From Bacillota bacterium (GTDB lineage: Bacteria; Bacillota; Limnochordia; Darwinibacteriales; DTU012), in NCBI GenBank assembly GCA_012520795.1, contig JAAYNP010000027.1, positions 22,365-86,364 on the forward strand: DNA of 64,000 bases, written 5' to 3'. Shown piece by piece: positions 25,631-34,295 of the stretch; position 1 is the stretch's first letter, and each line of letters begins with the position of its first letter. Position numbers and translations under genes: made by a program. Below the pieces are notes generated by a model. That model had not been told where the DNA came from and searched no databases. It worked only from the letters and a program-made list of their open reading frames with translations.

Positions 25631-27079
25631 GTGAACATGGAAGAGATGGATCTGCTTGAACTGTGGCAGATACTGACGAAGCGCAAGTATCAAATCATTC
25701 TGTTCCTGGTTCTGGCGGTAGCCGCAGCTTGGATCGTAAGCATCTACACAGATCCGGTTTTTCAGGCAACAGCGACCTTGATGTTCAAAAGTGAGCGTTC
25801 AAGTACGTTGGCCGCATTGGATCCATTGGGGTCCCTAACCGGATCCGCCGTTAATATGATGCTGCAGAACTACATTTATATGCTGAAGAGCCGGTCCATA
25901 TTGGCCAAATCCTTGGATGCCATGGGCTGGGATGAGATTACCAATGAAGACATCAGGGCGATAGAACTGGCACTTACGGTTCAGCAGGTCTCCGGTACTG
26001 AGATCCTGGAGATCCGGTTTCAATCAGAAGATAGAGAGTTTGCCACGGAGTTTGTCAATACCCTCAGCGAAGTGTTTGTTGATTCGATCCGGGATGAAAA
26101 CAGATCGGATTTGCGGACTGCCGGCGAGTACCTCCTGGAACAGATTGAGATTGCAGCCGCCCAATTGCGGGAAGCGGAAGAGGATTTAAGGGTTTTCCGG
26201 GAAACGGAACGAGTGATTCAGCCCATGCAGGATTCCTCAATCATGGTGCAGCAGTACATGCAGTGGGACAATCAACTGATGCAGACGACGATCGCCAAAA
26301 TCGAGGTTGAACAGCGGCTGAAGCAGATTGAAGACAAACTGGCCGCCCAGGATGAAATCATCATTGCTTCAACCACGATTCAAAACAATCCTTTGGTTCA
26401 GGCTTACCAGCAGCGCCTGGCTGACCTGGAGATCTCTCTATCTGGTGCACTCCAGCTGTATACAGATCGCCATCCTGAAGTATTGGCTTTGCAGGCGGAA
26501 ATAGAAGAAACCAAGGCCAAGCTGGCGAACGAAGTGGAACGGGTGACGTCTACAGAGACGATGTCAGTGAACCCAGTCCATCGTGAGCTCTTTAACCAGA
26601 TGATTGCCGCCCAGGTTGAACTGGTTGCCCTCAATGCAAGAGAGCAGGCCGTCTATCAGCTGCGAGATCAGCTGGAACAAGAATATGCACATATCCCCCA
26701 GAGAGAGCTGGAGCTGATGCGCTTGATGCGCACTGTTTCTGTCCATGAAGACATTTACGTGATGCTCATGACACGGTATGAGGAAATCCGGATCAATGAA
26801 CAAATGCACTCCGGCAATCTTCAGGTTGTGGACTATGCCACCATTCCCGAGAAGCCGATCAAACCCAGGACAATGCTGAACATGGCCATTGGTGGTGTCC
26901 TTGGGATGTTTCTCGGCATAGGCTTGGCGTTTCTTTTGGAGTTCCTGGACAATACGATCAAGACCAAGGAAGATGTGGAGAAAGTATTGGCACTTCCTGT
27001 TATTGGCCAGATTCCTGGGCTTGACAACAATTACCGGGCCTCGCGGCGCTCCCGGTTTAGACACAGTGTAAGGATGTGA
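25631..27079 (+). CDS. Wzz/GumC-type polysaccharide chain-length protein
   Basis: 482-residue inner-membrane polysaccharide co-polymerase. Wzz opening MDLLELWQILTKRKYQIILF with TM1 (about 18-40), a long periplasmic coiled-coil helix region (about 165-370), conserved Pro-rich motif ATIPEKPIKPRTMLN, and TM2 (about 415-440, VLGMFLGIGLAFLLEF). A C-terminal basic tail follows, not the kinase, which is a separate gene overlapping by four bases. This split Wzz plus kinase is the Firmicute arrangement. Starts GTG 25631 (GGAGGTGGG) or ATG 25637. Confidence 0.93.
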   Translation: MNMEEMDLLELWQILTKRKYQIILFLVLAVAAAWIVSIYTDPVFQATATLMFKSERSSTLAALDPLGSLTGSAVNMMLQNYIYMLKSRSILAKSLDAMGWDEITNEDIRAIELALTVQQVSGTEILEIRFQSEDREFATEFVNTLSEVFVDSIRDENRSDLRTAGEYLLEQIEIAAAQLREAEEDLRVFRETERVIQPMQDSSIMVQQYMQWDNQLMQTTIAKIEVEQRLKQIEDKLAAQDEIIIASTTIQNNPLVQAYQQRLADLEISLSGALQLYTDRHPEVLALQAEIEETKAKLANEVERVTSTETMSVNPVHRELFNQMIAAQVELVALNAREQAVYQLRDQLEQEYAHIPQRELELMRLMRTVSVHEDIYVMLMTRYEEIRINEQMHSGNLQVVDYATIPEKPIKPRTMLNMAIGGVLGMFLGIGLAFLLEFLDNTIKTKEDVEKVLALPVIGQIPGLDNNYRASRRSRFRHSVRM

Positions 27080-27780
27080 TTTCGGTGCCGAGACATTATA
27101 CAGGGCGATTGATTGTGCTAGATGATCCTAAAGCTGTTGGTTCAGAAGCTTTTCGCACACTCCGGACCAATCTGCAATTCGCATCTCTGAATGAGGAGCT
27201 AGTAACCATATCATTTACAAGTACCGGGCCGAACGAGGGTAAATCGGTAATCAGCTCCAACCTTGCGGTGTCCATTGCCCAAACCGGCACAAAAGTTATT
27301 CTGATGGACTGCGATCTGCGCAAGCCTGCCGTGCACAGAATTTTCGGGCTCCGAAACACCGTTGGCCTGACTACTGTCCTGACCGGCGAGGCCTCCCTTG
27401 AATCAGCACTGCAGGATACGCGGTGTAAAAACCTGCAAGTGCTTACCGCGGGGCCGATACCACCAAACCCGGCAGAACTGCTGCAGTCCAAGGCAATGGA
27501 GAAAACAATTTCTGAGATCAGACACTTCGCTGACAAAGTTCTGATCGATGCTCCACCGGTGCTGCCGGTAGCCGATGCCATGATTTTGGCCTCCTATGTA
27601 GATGGCATCGTGTTTGTTGTCGGGGCGCAGTTGGCCCCCAAAGACATGGCCCGCAGGGCCAAAGAGCAGTTGGAAAGCACCAACACCAGGATTTTAGGCG
27701 TTGTACTGAACAAGGTCAAGTATGATCGAGGAAGCGAGCACTACTATTATTACTACAGACCGAGTGAACAAGATGGATAG
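27076..27780 (+). CDS. BY-kinase (CpsD/CapB tyrosine autokinase)
   Basis: 234-residue bacterial tyrosine kinase that works with Wzz to control polysaccharide export. Motifs: EAFRTLRTNLQF (activation/oligomerisation), Walker A TGPNEGKSV (50-58), Walker A' VILMDCDLRKP, Walker B VLIDAPP, and a C-terminal Tyr cluster HYYYYYRPS where autophosphorylation occurs. It overlaps wzz by four bases and the phosphatase gene by eight, indicating tight coupling. GTG start. Confidence 0.95.
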   Translation: MISVPRHYTGRLIVLDDPKAVGSEAFRTLRTNLQFASLNEELVTISFTSTGPNEGKSVISSNLAVSIAQTGTKVILMDCDLRKPAVHRIFGLRNTVGLTTVLTGEASLESALQDTRCKNLQVLTAGPIPPNPAELLQSKAMEKTISEIRHFADKVLIDAPPVLPVADAMILASYVDGIVFVVGAQLAPKDMARRAKEQLESTNTRILGVVLNKVKYDRGSEHYYYYYRPSEQDG

Positions 27781-28558
27781 AATGGTCGATCTTCACACCC
27801 ATATTCTACCGGGTGTAGATGATGGTGCCAGAGACACAGCTGAGACTCTGGAGATGGCCAGGCAAGCTGCAGGCCGCCAGATCCGGGTTGTGGCTGCCAC
27901 CCCCCATTTTCTTGGCATGGAATGGGATCAGATCAAGGCCGAAACAGAGAAATTGAGGAAGCTTCTGGCGGATCATCAGATCGATCTTATGGTGACTGCC
28001 GGCGCTGAGTTGTTAATCGATCCTGCCTTGATTGATCTGGCGAAAGAAGAGATACCCACATATAATGATGCCGGCAGATACTGCCTGATTGAGTTTCCCA
28101 TGCTGGAACTGCCTCCATATGCTGAGCAAGTGTTTTTTTCGCTGCAGGTCAAAGGCATTACACCGATCATCGCCCACCCAGAGCGGAACCGGGAGGTCAT
28201 TGCTGATCCAAATCTTGCTGCTCACTGGATTGAATCGGGATGTTTGATTCAGATCAATGCTAACAGCCTTCTGGGAAGCTTTGGTCCACAAGTGCAGCGG
28301 GTTTCAGAGATCATGCTCAAGCATCACATGGCCCACTTTATTGCCAGTGATGCCCATTCAGCCGGCCGCCGCGGTTTCCACCTCGGCTGCAGTGTGGAAA
28401 AAGCCCAGCGGCTGATTGCGCCGGAAATCGCGGCCAAACTGGTTTCCACCAATCCTGCACGGGTGATCGCCGGTGAACCGGTCGAAGTGCCGGAGGTAAT
28501 CCGGTACCGCCAGCAGCGGCGGTTTTGGAATTTCGGCAAGCAGAGGAGGGATGATTAG
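27773..28558 (+). CDS. CpsB/YwqE-type PHP-domain tyrosine phosphatase
   Basis: 261-residue metal-dependent phosphatase that removes phosphate from the BY-kinase. PHP motifs: MVDLHTHILPGVDDGARD (metal ligands), ATPHFLG, AGAELLIDP, IAHPERNREV, and SDAHSAGRRGF. Start placed at ATG 27773, overlapping the kinase stop; the frame is also open upstream but would overlap the kinase by 59 bases. The kinase-phosphatase pair is a Firmicute hallmark. A gene for a ParB-like protein follows directly. Confidence 0.93.
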   Translation: MDRMVDLHTHILPGVDDGARDTAETLEMARQAAGRQIRVVAATPHFLGMEWDQIKAETEKLRKLLADHQIDLMVTAGAELLIDPALIDLAKEEIPTYNDAGRYCLIEFPMLELPPYAEQVFFSLQVKGITPIIAHPERNREVIADPNLAAHWIESGCLIQINANSLLGSFGPQVQRVSEIMLKHHMAHFIASDAHSAGRRGFHLGCSVEKAQRLIAPEIAAKLVSTNPARVIAGEPVEVPEVIRYRQQRRFWNFGKQRRDD

Positions 28559-29454
28559 TGATGTTGGTACAAGTGCCTGTTGATCAGATTGAGATCGTGT
28601 CTGACCATTTGCGTTCAGGTTTGGATCAGCAGAAACTTGCGGATCTGATCAGTTCCATTGCCGAAGTTGGCCTGCTGCATCCGATCCTGGTTGTGGAAAC
28701 GGAAGAGGGGTTTAGGCTGGTTGCGGGGTACCGCCGCCTTATGGCCTGCAGGGAATTGGGATTCGAGACAATTGCTGCCTTGGTTTTGAGCAAAGATGCT
28801 CAACTGCGGCAAATCCAAATCATTGAAAATATCCAGCGGGAAGATTTTAACCCTATCGACAGGGCTGCAGCTATACAGCTGTTCATACAGGAGAACAGAC
28901 TTCCTGTACTGCAGGCCAGCAAGCAGTTGGGGATACCCCGGACAACCATCAACGACTGGCTGGCAGTACTGGACTTGCCTCCGCGCTACCAGAATGCCGT
29001 CTTAAACAATTACTACGGCGGCAGCTCGTCATTGACATTGTCCCATGTTGGTTTGGCTAAGCGCTTTGCCAAGAAAATGGAAAACGAGAAGATGCTGGAT
29101 GTGGTTTTGGATGCCGTATTGTATTACAATCTCAGCCGTTCCGAAACCCGCAAAGTCTTGAAATTGGTGGCAGACGCCAGAAATCTGAGCATAGATCAGG
29201 CTGTGCGCAAAGTGCGGCTAATTCCCCAGGCGCGGGAACAAAAAGAAGAAATCCCGGCATGGAGTGTGGAGCAGCTGATGGCATCTCTTACAAGATCCGG
29301 TGACTATCTGGTTAAGGCTGATATCGAGAGCTTTACCATATTAAACGAGAAGCAAAGGCAGGAAGTAATCAGGAGGGCAAGGGCGCTTAAACAGCTCTTG
29401 GATGATATGATTGAGAAAATGAGCGAGCAATTGCCGTCCACCAGATCCGAATAA
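28558..29454 (+). CDS. ParB/Spo0J-family protein within the exopolysaccharide operon
   Basis: 298-residue protein with an N-terminal ParB/Srx domain (about 5-100): VGLLHPILVV, AGYRRLMACRELG (CTP-binding region) and IENIQREDFNPIDRA, then a helix-turn-helix (about 110-140: ASKQLGIPRTTINDWL) and a helical C-terminus. No ParA is next to it, unlike chromosomal parAB. It begins at GTG 28558, overlapping the phosphatase stop (GAGGAGGG upstream), so it is part of the operon. It could be a DNA- or CTP-binding regulator (Noc/Spo0J paralogue) rather than the main segregation protein. Confidence 0.85.
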   Translation: MMLVQVPVDQIEIVSDHLRSGLDQQKLADLISSIAEVGLLHPILVVETEEGFRLVAGYRRLMACRELGFETIAALVLSKDAQLRQIQIIENIQREDFNPIDRAAAIQLFIQENRLPVLQASKQLGIPRTTINDWLAVLDLPPRYQNAVLNNYYGGSSSLTLSHVGLAKRFAKKMENEKMLDVVLDAVLYYNLSRSETRKVLKLVADARNLSIDQAVRKVRLIPQAREQKEEIPAWSVEQLMASLTRSGDYLVKADIESFTILNEKQRQEVIRRARALKQLLDDMIEKMSEQLPSTRSE

Positions 29455-29551
29455 CTGCATCGAACGGCGGCGCCTAAAGATGCCCAGGCGCATAGAAACC
29501 GGCCCACAGCATATACTAGCTTTACACACTTGACGGAGGTGCTGTGGGTCT

Positions 29552-29710
29552 ATGACAATCTGTACCTATGCCAGGGCTAAGGTGGATGCCGCTGGTGCTG
29601 TTGAATATTTTTGTGAAAAACTGGCCTGGCGGATGGGCCTCGACGGCCTTGAACACTGCAGGCAGTGTACATATTATACCACCGAAAAAAAACGAGCCGG
29701 CTCCAAGTGA
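29552..29710 (+). CDS. Small Cys-containing protein, unknown
   Basis: 52-residue frame from ATG 29552 to TGA 29708-29710, with GGAGGT 11 bases upstream. It has Cys at 4, 21, 36 and 39, the last two as CRQC, and a basic tail (EKKRAGSK). This may be a small metal-binding (zinc-ribbon-like) protein. It is in the same frame as the following VanZ gene, separated only by the TGA and nine codons. Short length makes it uncertain. Confidence 0.45.
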   Translation: MTICTYARAKVDAAGAVEYFCEKLAWRMGLDGLEHCRQCTYYTTEKKRAGSK

Positions 29711-29737
29711 GCGGCTGCCCGGGAATGGGGAACGTAC

Positions 29738-30175
29738 TTGGCTATTCGGCGATGGATAATAGTATTGGTCTATGCGCTGATGATCTTTGTCTTTGCCCAA
29801 AGCGCTGCATCAGGAGCAACCCCCATGATTGCAAAACTGCGGGAATGGTTTCCTTCCTTCAGCTACGATCAGGCGGCGGCTGTTGTATTGTATTTGCGCA
29901 GACTGATTCATCTAGGCAGCTACTTTTTGGCCCTGGTTTTGGTTTACTCAGCGGTAACCGCGACTCCGCTGTTAAACCACTTTCCCTATTCAGTTTCTGT
30001 CCTGCTGGCTCTGATCTTGGCGGCCTGTGACGAATGGTACCAAACCAGGCTGCCCCACCGCAGCGGCAGTGCTGCGGATGTGCTCCTTGACCTGATAGGG
30101 ATTTTTTTGGCGGTTGGTACAATCAGGTTATTTTCCAGTATCAGAAACAAAAACGAAAAAGCTTCCAGCAACTAA
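29738..30175 (+). CDS. VanZ-family membrane protein
   Basis: 145-residue protein with about four TMs (3-22, 50-73, 80-98, 110-130). VanZ signatures: LRRLIHLGSYFLALVLVY, ACDEWYQTRLPHRSGSAAD and DVLLDLIGIFLAV. VanZ gives low-level teicoplanin resistance in enterococci; most genomic members have unknown roles in the envelope. Starts with TTG (no in-frame ATG after the upstream TGA at 29708). The last stretch overlaps a convergent gene by four bases. Confidence 0.85.
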   Translation: MAIRRWIIVLVYALMIFVFAQSAASGATPMIAKLREWFPSFSYDQAAAVVLYLRRLIHLGSYFLALVLVYSAVTATPLLNHFPYSVSVLLALILAACDEWYQTRLPHRSGSAADVLLDLIGIFLAVGTIRLFSSIRNKNEKASSN

Positions 30176-30189
30176 TCCTCTGGAAGCTT
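30159..30189. terminator. Bidirectional hairpin between convergent genes
   Basis: AAGCTTCCAG and CTGGAAGCTT form a perfect 10-bp stem spanning the two stop codons; A/T-rich flanks on both sides support use in both directions. Confidence 0.75.
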
Positions 30190-30357
30190 CTTCCCTAATA
30201 GAACGCTGCGTTCCGGCAAAGTGAGCGAAACGTCTTCCAATACCTGGATGTATGCCTGCTGTTTACCCAATTCTTTGCGGAGCATGGCGTTTTCCTTTCT
30301 TAAGGCAGCAATCTGTTTTTCCAGGCGGGCAATCTCGTCTTTTGTCAGTGAGGACAT
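30172..30357 (-). CDS. Small coiled-coil protein
   Basis: 61-residue protein dominated by a leucine heptad coil (residues 8-42: IARLEKQIAALRKENAMLRK) and a short tail. A good Shine-Dalgarno (AGGGGGGAG) precedes its ATG on the minus strand. It follows thiI by 74 bases and converges with VanZ. No family recognised; it may be an adaptor or a short DivIC/YabA-like coil, unproven. Confidence 0.6.
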   Translation of the reverse strand: MSSLTKDEIARLEKQIAALRKENAMLRKELGKQQAYIQVLEDVSLTLPERSVLLGKKLPED

Positions 30358-30431
30358 CCGGCTCCCCCCTAAAACTCCATCTTATGCAACGTTTCGCCGT
30401 TATCCCTGAGAATCCTGCTTTTTGTCCCGGA

Positions 30432-31613
30432 TCATGAGAATATTCTAACCGTGTTGGATACGGTGATCCGCTCAGTCTTGGCGATTGCTTCTTCCACCAG
30501 GGCCTCGATGTCATATTGGGCCTCGGCCGCCAGTACCTGCTCAAGGTGCGGCCTGGTGGCTGGATTTTTTGGTATGAAAACGGTGCAGCAGTCCTCATAA
30601 GGGAGAATCGATGTCTCATATGTGCCGATTTTTCTTGCCAGGTCGATGATTTCCTGTTTGTCAAGGCCGATCAGCGGCCTTAAGACCGGCATCGTGGTTA
30701 CGGCGTTGATTACGTACAAACTCTCCATCGTCTGGCTGGCCACCTGGCCGAGGCTGTCACCAGTAATCAAAGCCAAGGCGCCTTCCCTGTGGGCAAGCTT
30801 GGTGGCAATTCTCAGCATCATCCGGCGCATCAAGGTGATGTTGAGGTCAGGGTACCTGCTTTTTTGAAGTGCTTTTTGGATTTCGGTAAAGTAGGCAATC
30901 CACAACGGCATCTCCCCTTTGCCGGTATAGTCGGCCAGGATTTGGGCCAGGTCAATGACTTTTTGCTTGGATCGGTCACTGGTAAAGGGGTATGAATGGA
31001 AATGGAGCCCTTCCAGTGTTACACCTCGCTTGAGGGACAAATAGCCGGCCACCGGGCTGTCGATTCCGCCGGAGAGGAGCAGTAATCCTTTGCTGCTGCT
31101 GCCGACAGGCATTCCTCCCAACCCCGGGATCGCAGTATGATACAGATAGGCGCCTTCATTGCGAATCTCGATTGTAAGCTCGGTTTCAGGCTGGTGGACA
31201 TCCACGGAAAGGCCGGGGAAGCTGCGGAGCAGATACCCGCCAATTTCCTGGTTTACCGCCATGCTGTCCAGGGGAAAGTGCTTGTTGGGCCTGCGGGCCT
31301 TCACTTTGAATGTTGTGTTTGAGCGTTCCTCCATCAGCGTCAGGGCAGCCTGCTTGATGGCATCCATATCAAGCTCGGTCTTCAGTGCGGGCGACACGGA
31401 AACAATTCCGAATACCCGCCTAAGCGCAGCCACGATCGCTTCCCAGCCGCTGTGGCACTCAATATAGATACGTCCATAGGCCTTGCTGATTCTTTTATAA
31501 TCCAGATCCTTTAAAGCATGAGTTATGTTGCTGATTAAGATATCTTCAAATCGGGAACGGTTCCTGCCCTTGAGGCTGATTTCACCGTACCTGATCAGGA
31601 TGATTTGGTACAT
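30432..31613 (-). CDS. thiI: ThiI tRNA 4-thiouridine synthetase
   Basis: 393-residue enzyme that adenylates U8 of tRNA and installs sulfur; also used in thiamine thiazole synthesis in some bacteria. Order: ferredoxin-like domain (1-60, ILIRYGEISLKGRNR), THUMP domain (about 60-165), PP-loop ATPase (LLLLSGGIDSPVAGYL, about 175-190) and the C-terminal YEDCCTVF motif. It lacks the rhodanese domain of E. coli ThiI, as in Bacillus, so sulfur must come directly from a partner; a cysteine desulfurase is encoded just upstream. ATG 31613 preferred (GGAGG six bases before). Confidence 0.95.
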   Translation of the reverse strand: MYQIILIRYGEISLKGRNRSRFEDILISNITHALKDLDYKRISKAYGRIYIECHSGWEAIVAALRRVFGIVSVSPALKTELDMDAIKQAALTLMEERSNTTFKVKARRPNKHFPLDSMAVNQEIGGYLLRSFPGLSVDVHQPETELTIEIRNEGAYLYHTAIPGLGGMPVGSSSKGLLLLSGGIDSPVAGYLSLKRGVTLEGLHFHSYPFTSDRSKQKVIDLAQILADYTGKGEMPLWIAYFTEIQKALQKSRYPDLNITLMRRMMLRIATKLAHREGALALITGDSLGQVASQTMESLYVINAVTTMPVLRPLIGLDKQEIIDLARKIGTYETSILPYEDCCTVFIPKNPATRPHLEQVLAAEAQYDIEALVEEAIAKTERITVSNTVRIFS

Positions 31614-31643
31614 AATGCCCTCCAATCCTCTAGTATTGGTTAA

Positions 31644-32801
31644 TTATCCATATATATCCCGCACTTCTCGTACACTGGCTTCGATTATATCACAAGCATA
31701 GTCAATTTGTTCAGGGCTTAGCTTTGGCGACAGGCCGATGCGGACGGTGGAGCTTGCCTGATCAGGGCTGAGCCCAATCGCCTGCAGCACATGGGAGGCC
31801 TTGTTTTTCCGCGAACTGCAGGCTGCCCCCATGGACAGATAGACTCCCTTTTGTTCGAGGAAGTGTACCAAAACCTCAGCCTTCACTCCCTCATACCTGA
31901 TGCTGACGATATGGGGAGCTCCATCCGGAGGGCTGTTGCAAAAAGTGCCCGGAATCTGCATCAGTCTGGTGACCAGGCGCGATCTCAATTCGGCCAATGC
32001 AGGGGCACGATGCGGAAAACCTGTCATAGCAAGCTGGACTGCTTTGGCCAAACCGACAATCGCCGGCAGGTTTTCTGTGCCGGACCGCAAGCCCCCTTCC
32101 TGGCCGCCTCCAAAGAGAAGCGGCTGCAGATGAATCCCAGTTTTGACATACAAAAGGCCGATCCCTTTAGGACCGAAGATCTTGTGGCTGCTGATGCTGA
32201 GCAGATCGATCTGCAGTCCGGCAAGATCGATCGGCACTGTACCAAATGCTTGACAGGCGTCAACATGAAAAACGATTTTCTGCCTCCGCTTTCGGTTGGC
32301 AGCGGCAATGATTTCGCTGATCGCGGCCAGATCCTGGATGGAGCCGATTTCATTGTTGACCAGCATAATGCTTACCAGGCTTGTATCGGGGCTGATAGCG
32401 CCTGCCAAATCAGCAGGGTCGATCTTACCGTGGCTGTTCACCGGCAGCTTTGTCGCCTGCCAGCCCAGGTTTGCCCTCAGATAGCTGATGGGGTTAAGGA
32501 CTGAAGGATGTTCGATCGATGTAGTGATGATCCGCCCCGGTTTATACTGGGCCCGGGCATATCCCAAGATGGCAAGGTTATTCGATTCAGTGCCGCCGCT
32601 GGTGAAAACAATCTCGTTCGGGTTTACCTGCATCGTCTGGGCGATAAACCTGCGGCACTGGGTTAAGACTGATTCTGCTTCCACGCCCAGCCGGTGGGGT
32701 GAGGAAGGATTGCCAAAATGAAGGCTCCAGTATGGGGCCATGGCTTCTACTACCTCCGGATCTACCGGCGTGGTGGCACTGTGATCCAGATAAACTTCCA
32801 A
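31644..32801 (-). CDS. Cysteine desulfurase (NifS/IscS family), ThiI partner
   Basis: 385-residue PLP enzyme that takes sulfur from cysteine. Motifs: MEVYLDHSATTPVDPEV-like start, SGGTESNNLAI, DACQAFGTVPID, PLP-Lys in ISSHKIFGPKG, and persulfide Cys in MGAACSS. It probably donates sulfur to ThiI, as NifZ does in Bacillus. Start: TTG 32801, because AGAGGGG lies seven bases upstream and the promoter at 32827-32855 puts the transcript start near 32820; the frame is open further upstream to 32870 but would begin before the promoter. Confidence 0.94.
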   Translation of the reverse strand: MEVYLDHSATTPVDPEVVEAMAPYWSLHFGNPSSPHRLGVEAESVLTQCRRFIAQTMQVNPNEIVFTSGGTESNNLAILGYARAQYKPGRIITTSIEHPSVLNPISYLRANLGWQATKLPVNSHGKIDPADLAGAISPDTSLVSIMLVNNEIGSIQDLAAISEIIAAANRKRRQKIVFHVDACQAFGTVPIDLAGLQIDLLSISSHKIFGPKGIGLLYVKTGIHLQPLLFGGGQEGGLRSGTENLPAIVGLAKAVQLAMTGFPHRAPALAELRSRLVTRLMQIPGTFCNSPPDGAPHIVSIRYEGVKAEVLVHFLEQKGVYLSMGAACSSRKNKASHVLQAIGLSPDQASSTVRIGLSPKLSPEQIDYACDIIEASVREVRDIYG

Positions 32802-32826
32802 GCATATCCCCTCTTTGTTCTTGTTT

Positions 32827-32855
32827 ATTCTAGCATATGTCAGTTGCGGCGTCAC
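32827..32855 (-). promoter_or_regulatory. Promoter for the desulfurase-thiI unit
   Basis: On the minus strand GTGACG, 17-base spacer, TAGAAT with extended TGC. It fixes the transcript start downstream of position 32827 and supports the TTG start at 32801. Confidence 0.65.
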
Positions 32856-32953
32856 GGACACTTTCGGCATTTGCCAGCTTGATTCCTCTCAAACTCCGGC
32901 TGCAAACCTCAAACCTATAATGTGGATGCGGGCAGATTTTATGCCAGGGCATG

Positions 32954-32979
32954 AAAAAAGAGCCGGCTAGAGCCAGCTC
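32954..32979 (-). terminator. Intrinsic terminator after tldE
   Basis: Read on the minus strand, GAGCTGGCT-CTA-GCCGGCTC (one mismatch) is followed by six T. It lies 20 bases after the tldE stop. Confidence 0.85.
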
Positions 32980-33000
32980 CTCTATTTTGGAAACCGACCA

Positions 33001-34293
33001 CTACTTGCCGGATATGGTCACTTCGGAGAAGGCAATCCATGGGTAGATCCCAGAACCAAAACTGACCCGTTCCTGGGAAATGTCAATGATGTTTTGGAGC
33101 ATGCTGATCAGGTTTCCGGAAACCATTGTCTCGCTGATGGGATACTGGATTTTACCGTTCTCGATATAGTAGCTGTTTTTGGCCACACCGGAGAAATCAC
33201 CGTTTTGGCTCGGGTAATTGCCGGAGTAACGGGCAATGAGAATTCCCCGCTCAATCTGGCTGATGATTTCATCCAGCGGCTTGTCGCCGGGCTCCACTAC
33301 ATAACACCCACCGTTGTTGACAGCCCGTTTAAGGCCGGTTTTGTTGGCGCCGTACAGTGTGAGCAGGAAGGTCTTAAGGATGCCGCGGTCGATAATTGTG
33401 CAGTTTTCCGCCCGGTAGCCGTCACCGGTGATGAAATAGCCATCAGGTACTTCAGGTGAGACAGGCCGGGAGTGGATCACCAGCCTCGGATCGGCCACCT
33501 GGTGCCCCAGCTTGTCTTTGTAAACGCTGGTACCGGAAATCAGCGCTCCGTCATAGATCGTGATTCCGAAAACATAACCTAGAAAATCGGACAGGCAGTC
33601 GGGAGTGATCACCACATCGCCGACAAACTTTCCGGACAATGCCTGGGTGGTAATCTGTTCGCTGGATTGTTTCAGCAAACTTTCGAGGCTGCCGTAGGCC
33701 AACAGTTCCCGATCCAGCTCTTGCGTGGAATAGCCCGTATAGTTAAATGACGAGCTTTGATCGCCGTCATGCCCGGAAAACATGCTTGTAAATCGGTAAA
33801 TGCCCTTCTCGGTGGTGAAATCTGTCCCATTGGTATTGGCGATGTAGCGGGTCCCGTGGGTGAAATCGAAGTAAGCGTTTTCCAGCATGATCTTCGGATA
33901 TTTGGTTCTAACTTGATCCAAAAACGCCTCAAGCCGGGTATACATCAGTTCCTGGTCGGGTTCGCGAGACCCTGCGGAGAATGCTCCCGAAGGCTGATAT
34001 TCCGCTATGGCATGGGCAGGGTCGGGTTCGCTGGATTCGGCAATCTCAATTACGGTGCTGATCGCTTCATCGATTGTCTCCCGGTCGAGCTTGTTCACAC
34101 TATAGCTGCCGCTTTTGCTGTCTTTGATGGCGTACAGGCTGAGTCCATTGTTGAAAACAGTGCGGATCAAAGTGATTTTTCCTGTTTCGACGTTCATCTC
34201 GTACTTCGTACTCTGATCCAGCGAGCAGCTGGCATCCATGCCCTTGGCTTTCAGCTTTTCCAGTGTATAACTGAGAATATCGCGTTCCTTCAT
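33001..34293 (-). CDS. pmbA: PmbA/TldE-type subunit of TldD/E protease
   Basis: 430-residue TldE (PmbA) subunit, which pairs with TldD to form a metalloprotease that trims unfolded or precursor peptides (for example microcin maturation). Visible: N-terminal domain with GLSLYAIKDSKSGSYS, central YSGNYPSQNGDFSGVAKNSYYI, and the C-terminal NIIDISQ and IYPWIAFSEVTISG typical of PmbA; it lacks the HExxxH of TldD. ATG 34293 preferred (GGGGGGCGG upstream); three bases separate it from tldD. Confidence 0.93.
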   Translation of the reverse strand: MKERDILSYTLEKLKAKGMDASCSLDQSTKYEMNVETGKITLIRTVFNNGLSLYAIKDSKSGSYSVNKLDRETIDEAISTVIEIAESSEPDPAHAIAEYQPSGAFSAGSREPDQELMYTRLEAFLDQVRTKYPKIMLENAYFDFTHGTRYIANTNGTDFTTEKGIYRFTSMFSGHDGDQSSSFNYTGYSTQELDRELLAYGSLESLLKQSSEQITTQALSGKFVGDVVITPDCLSDFLGYVFGITIYDGALISGTSVYKDKLGHQVADPRLVIHSRPVSPEVPDGYFITGDGYRAENCTIIDRGILKTFLLTLYGANKTGLKRAVNNGGCYVVEPGDKPLDEIISQIERGILIARYSGNYPSQNGDFSGVAKNSYYIENGKIQYPISETMVSGNLISMLQNIIDISQERVSFGSGIYPWIAFSEVTISGK

Positions 34294-34295
34294 CT

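Noticed and set aside
29568..29759. 63-codon frame overlapping the small Cys gene
   Set aside because: No ribosome site; it overlaps a frame with a ribosome site and paired Cys residues.
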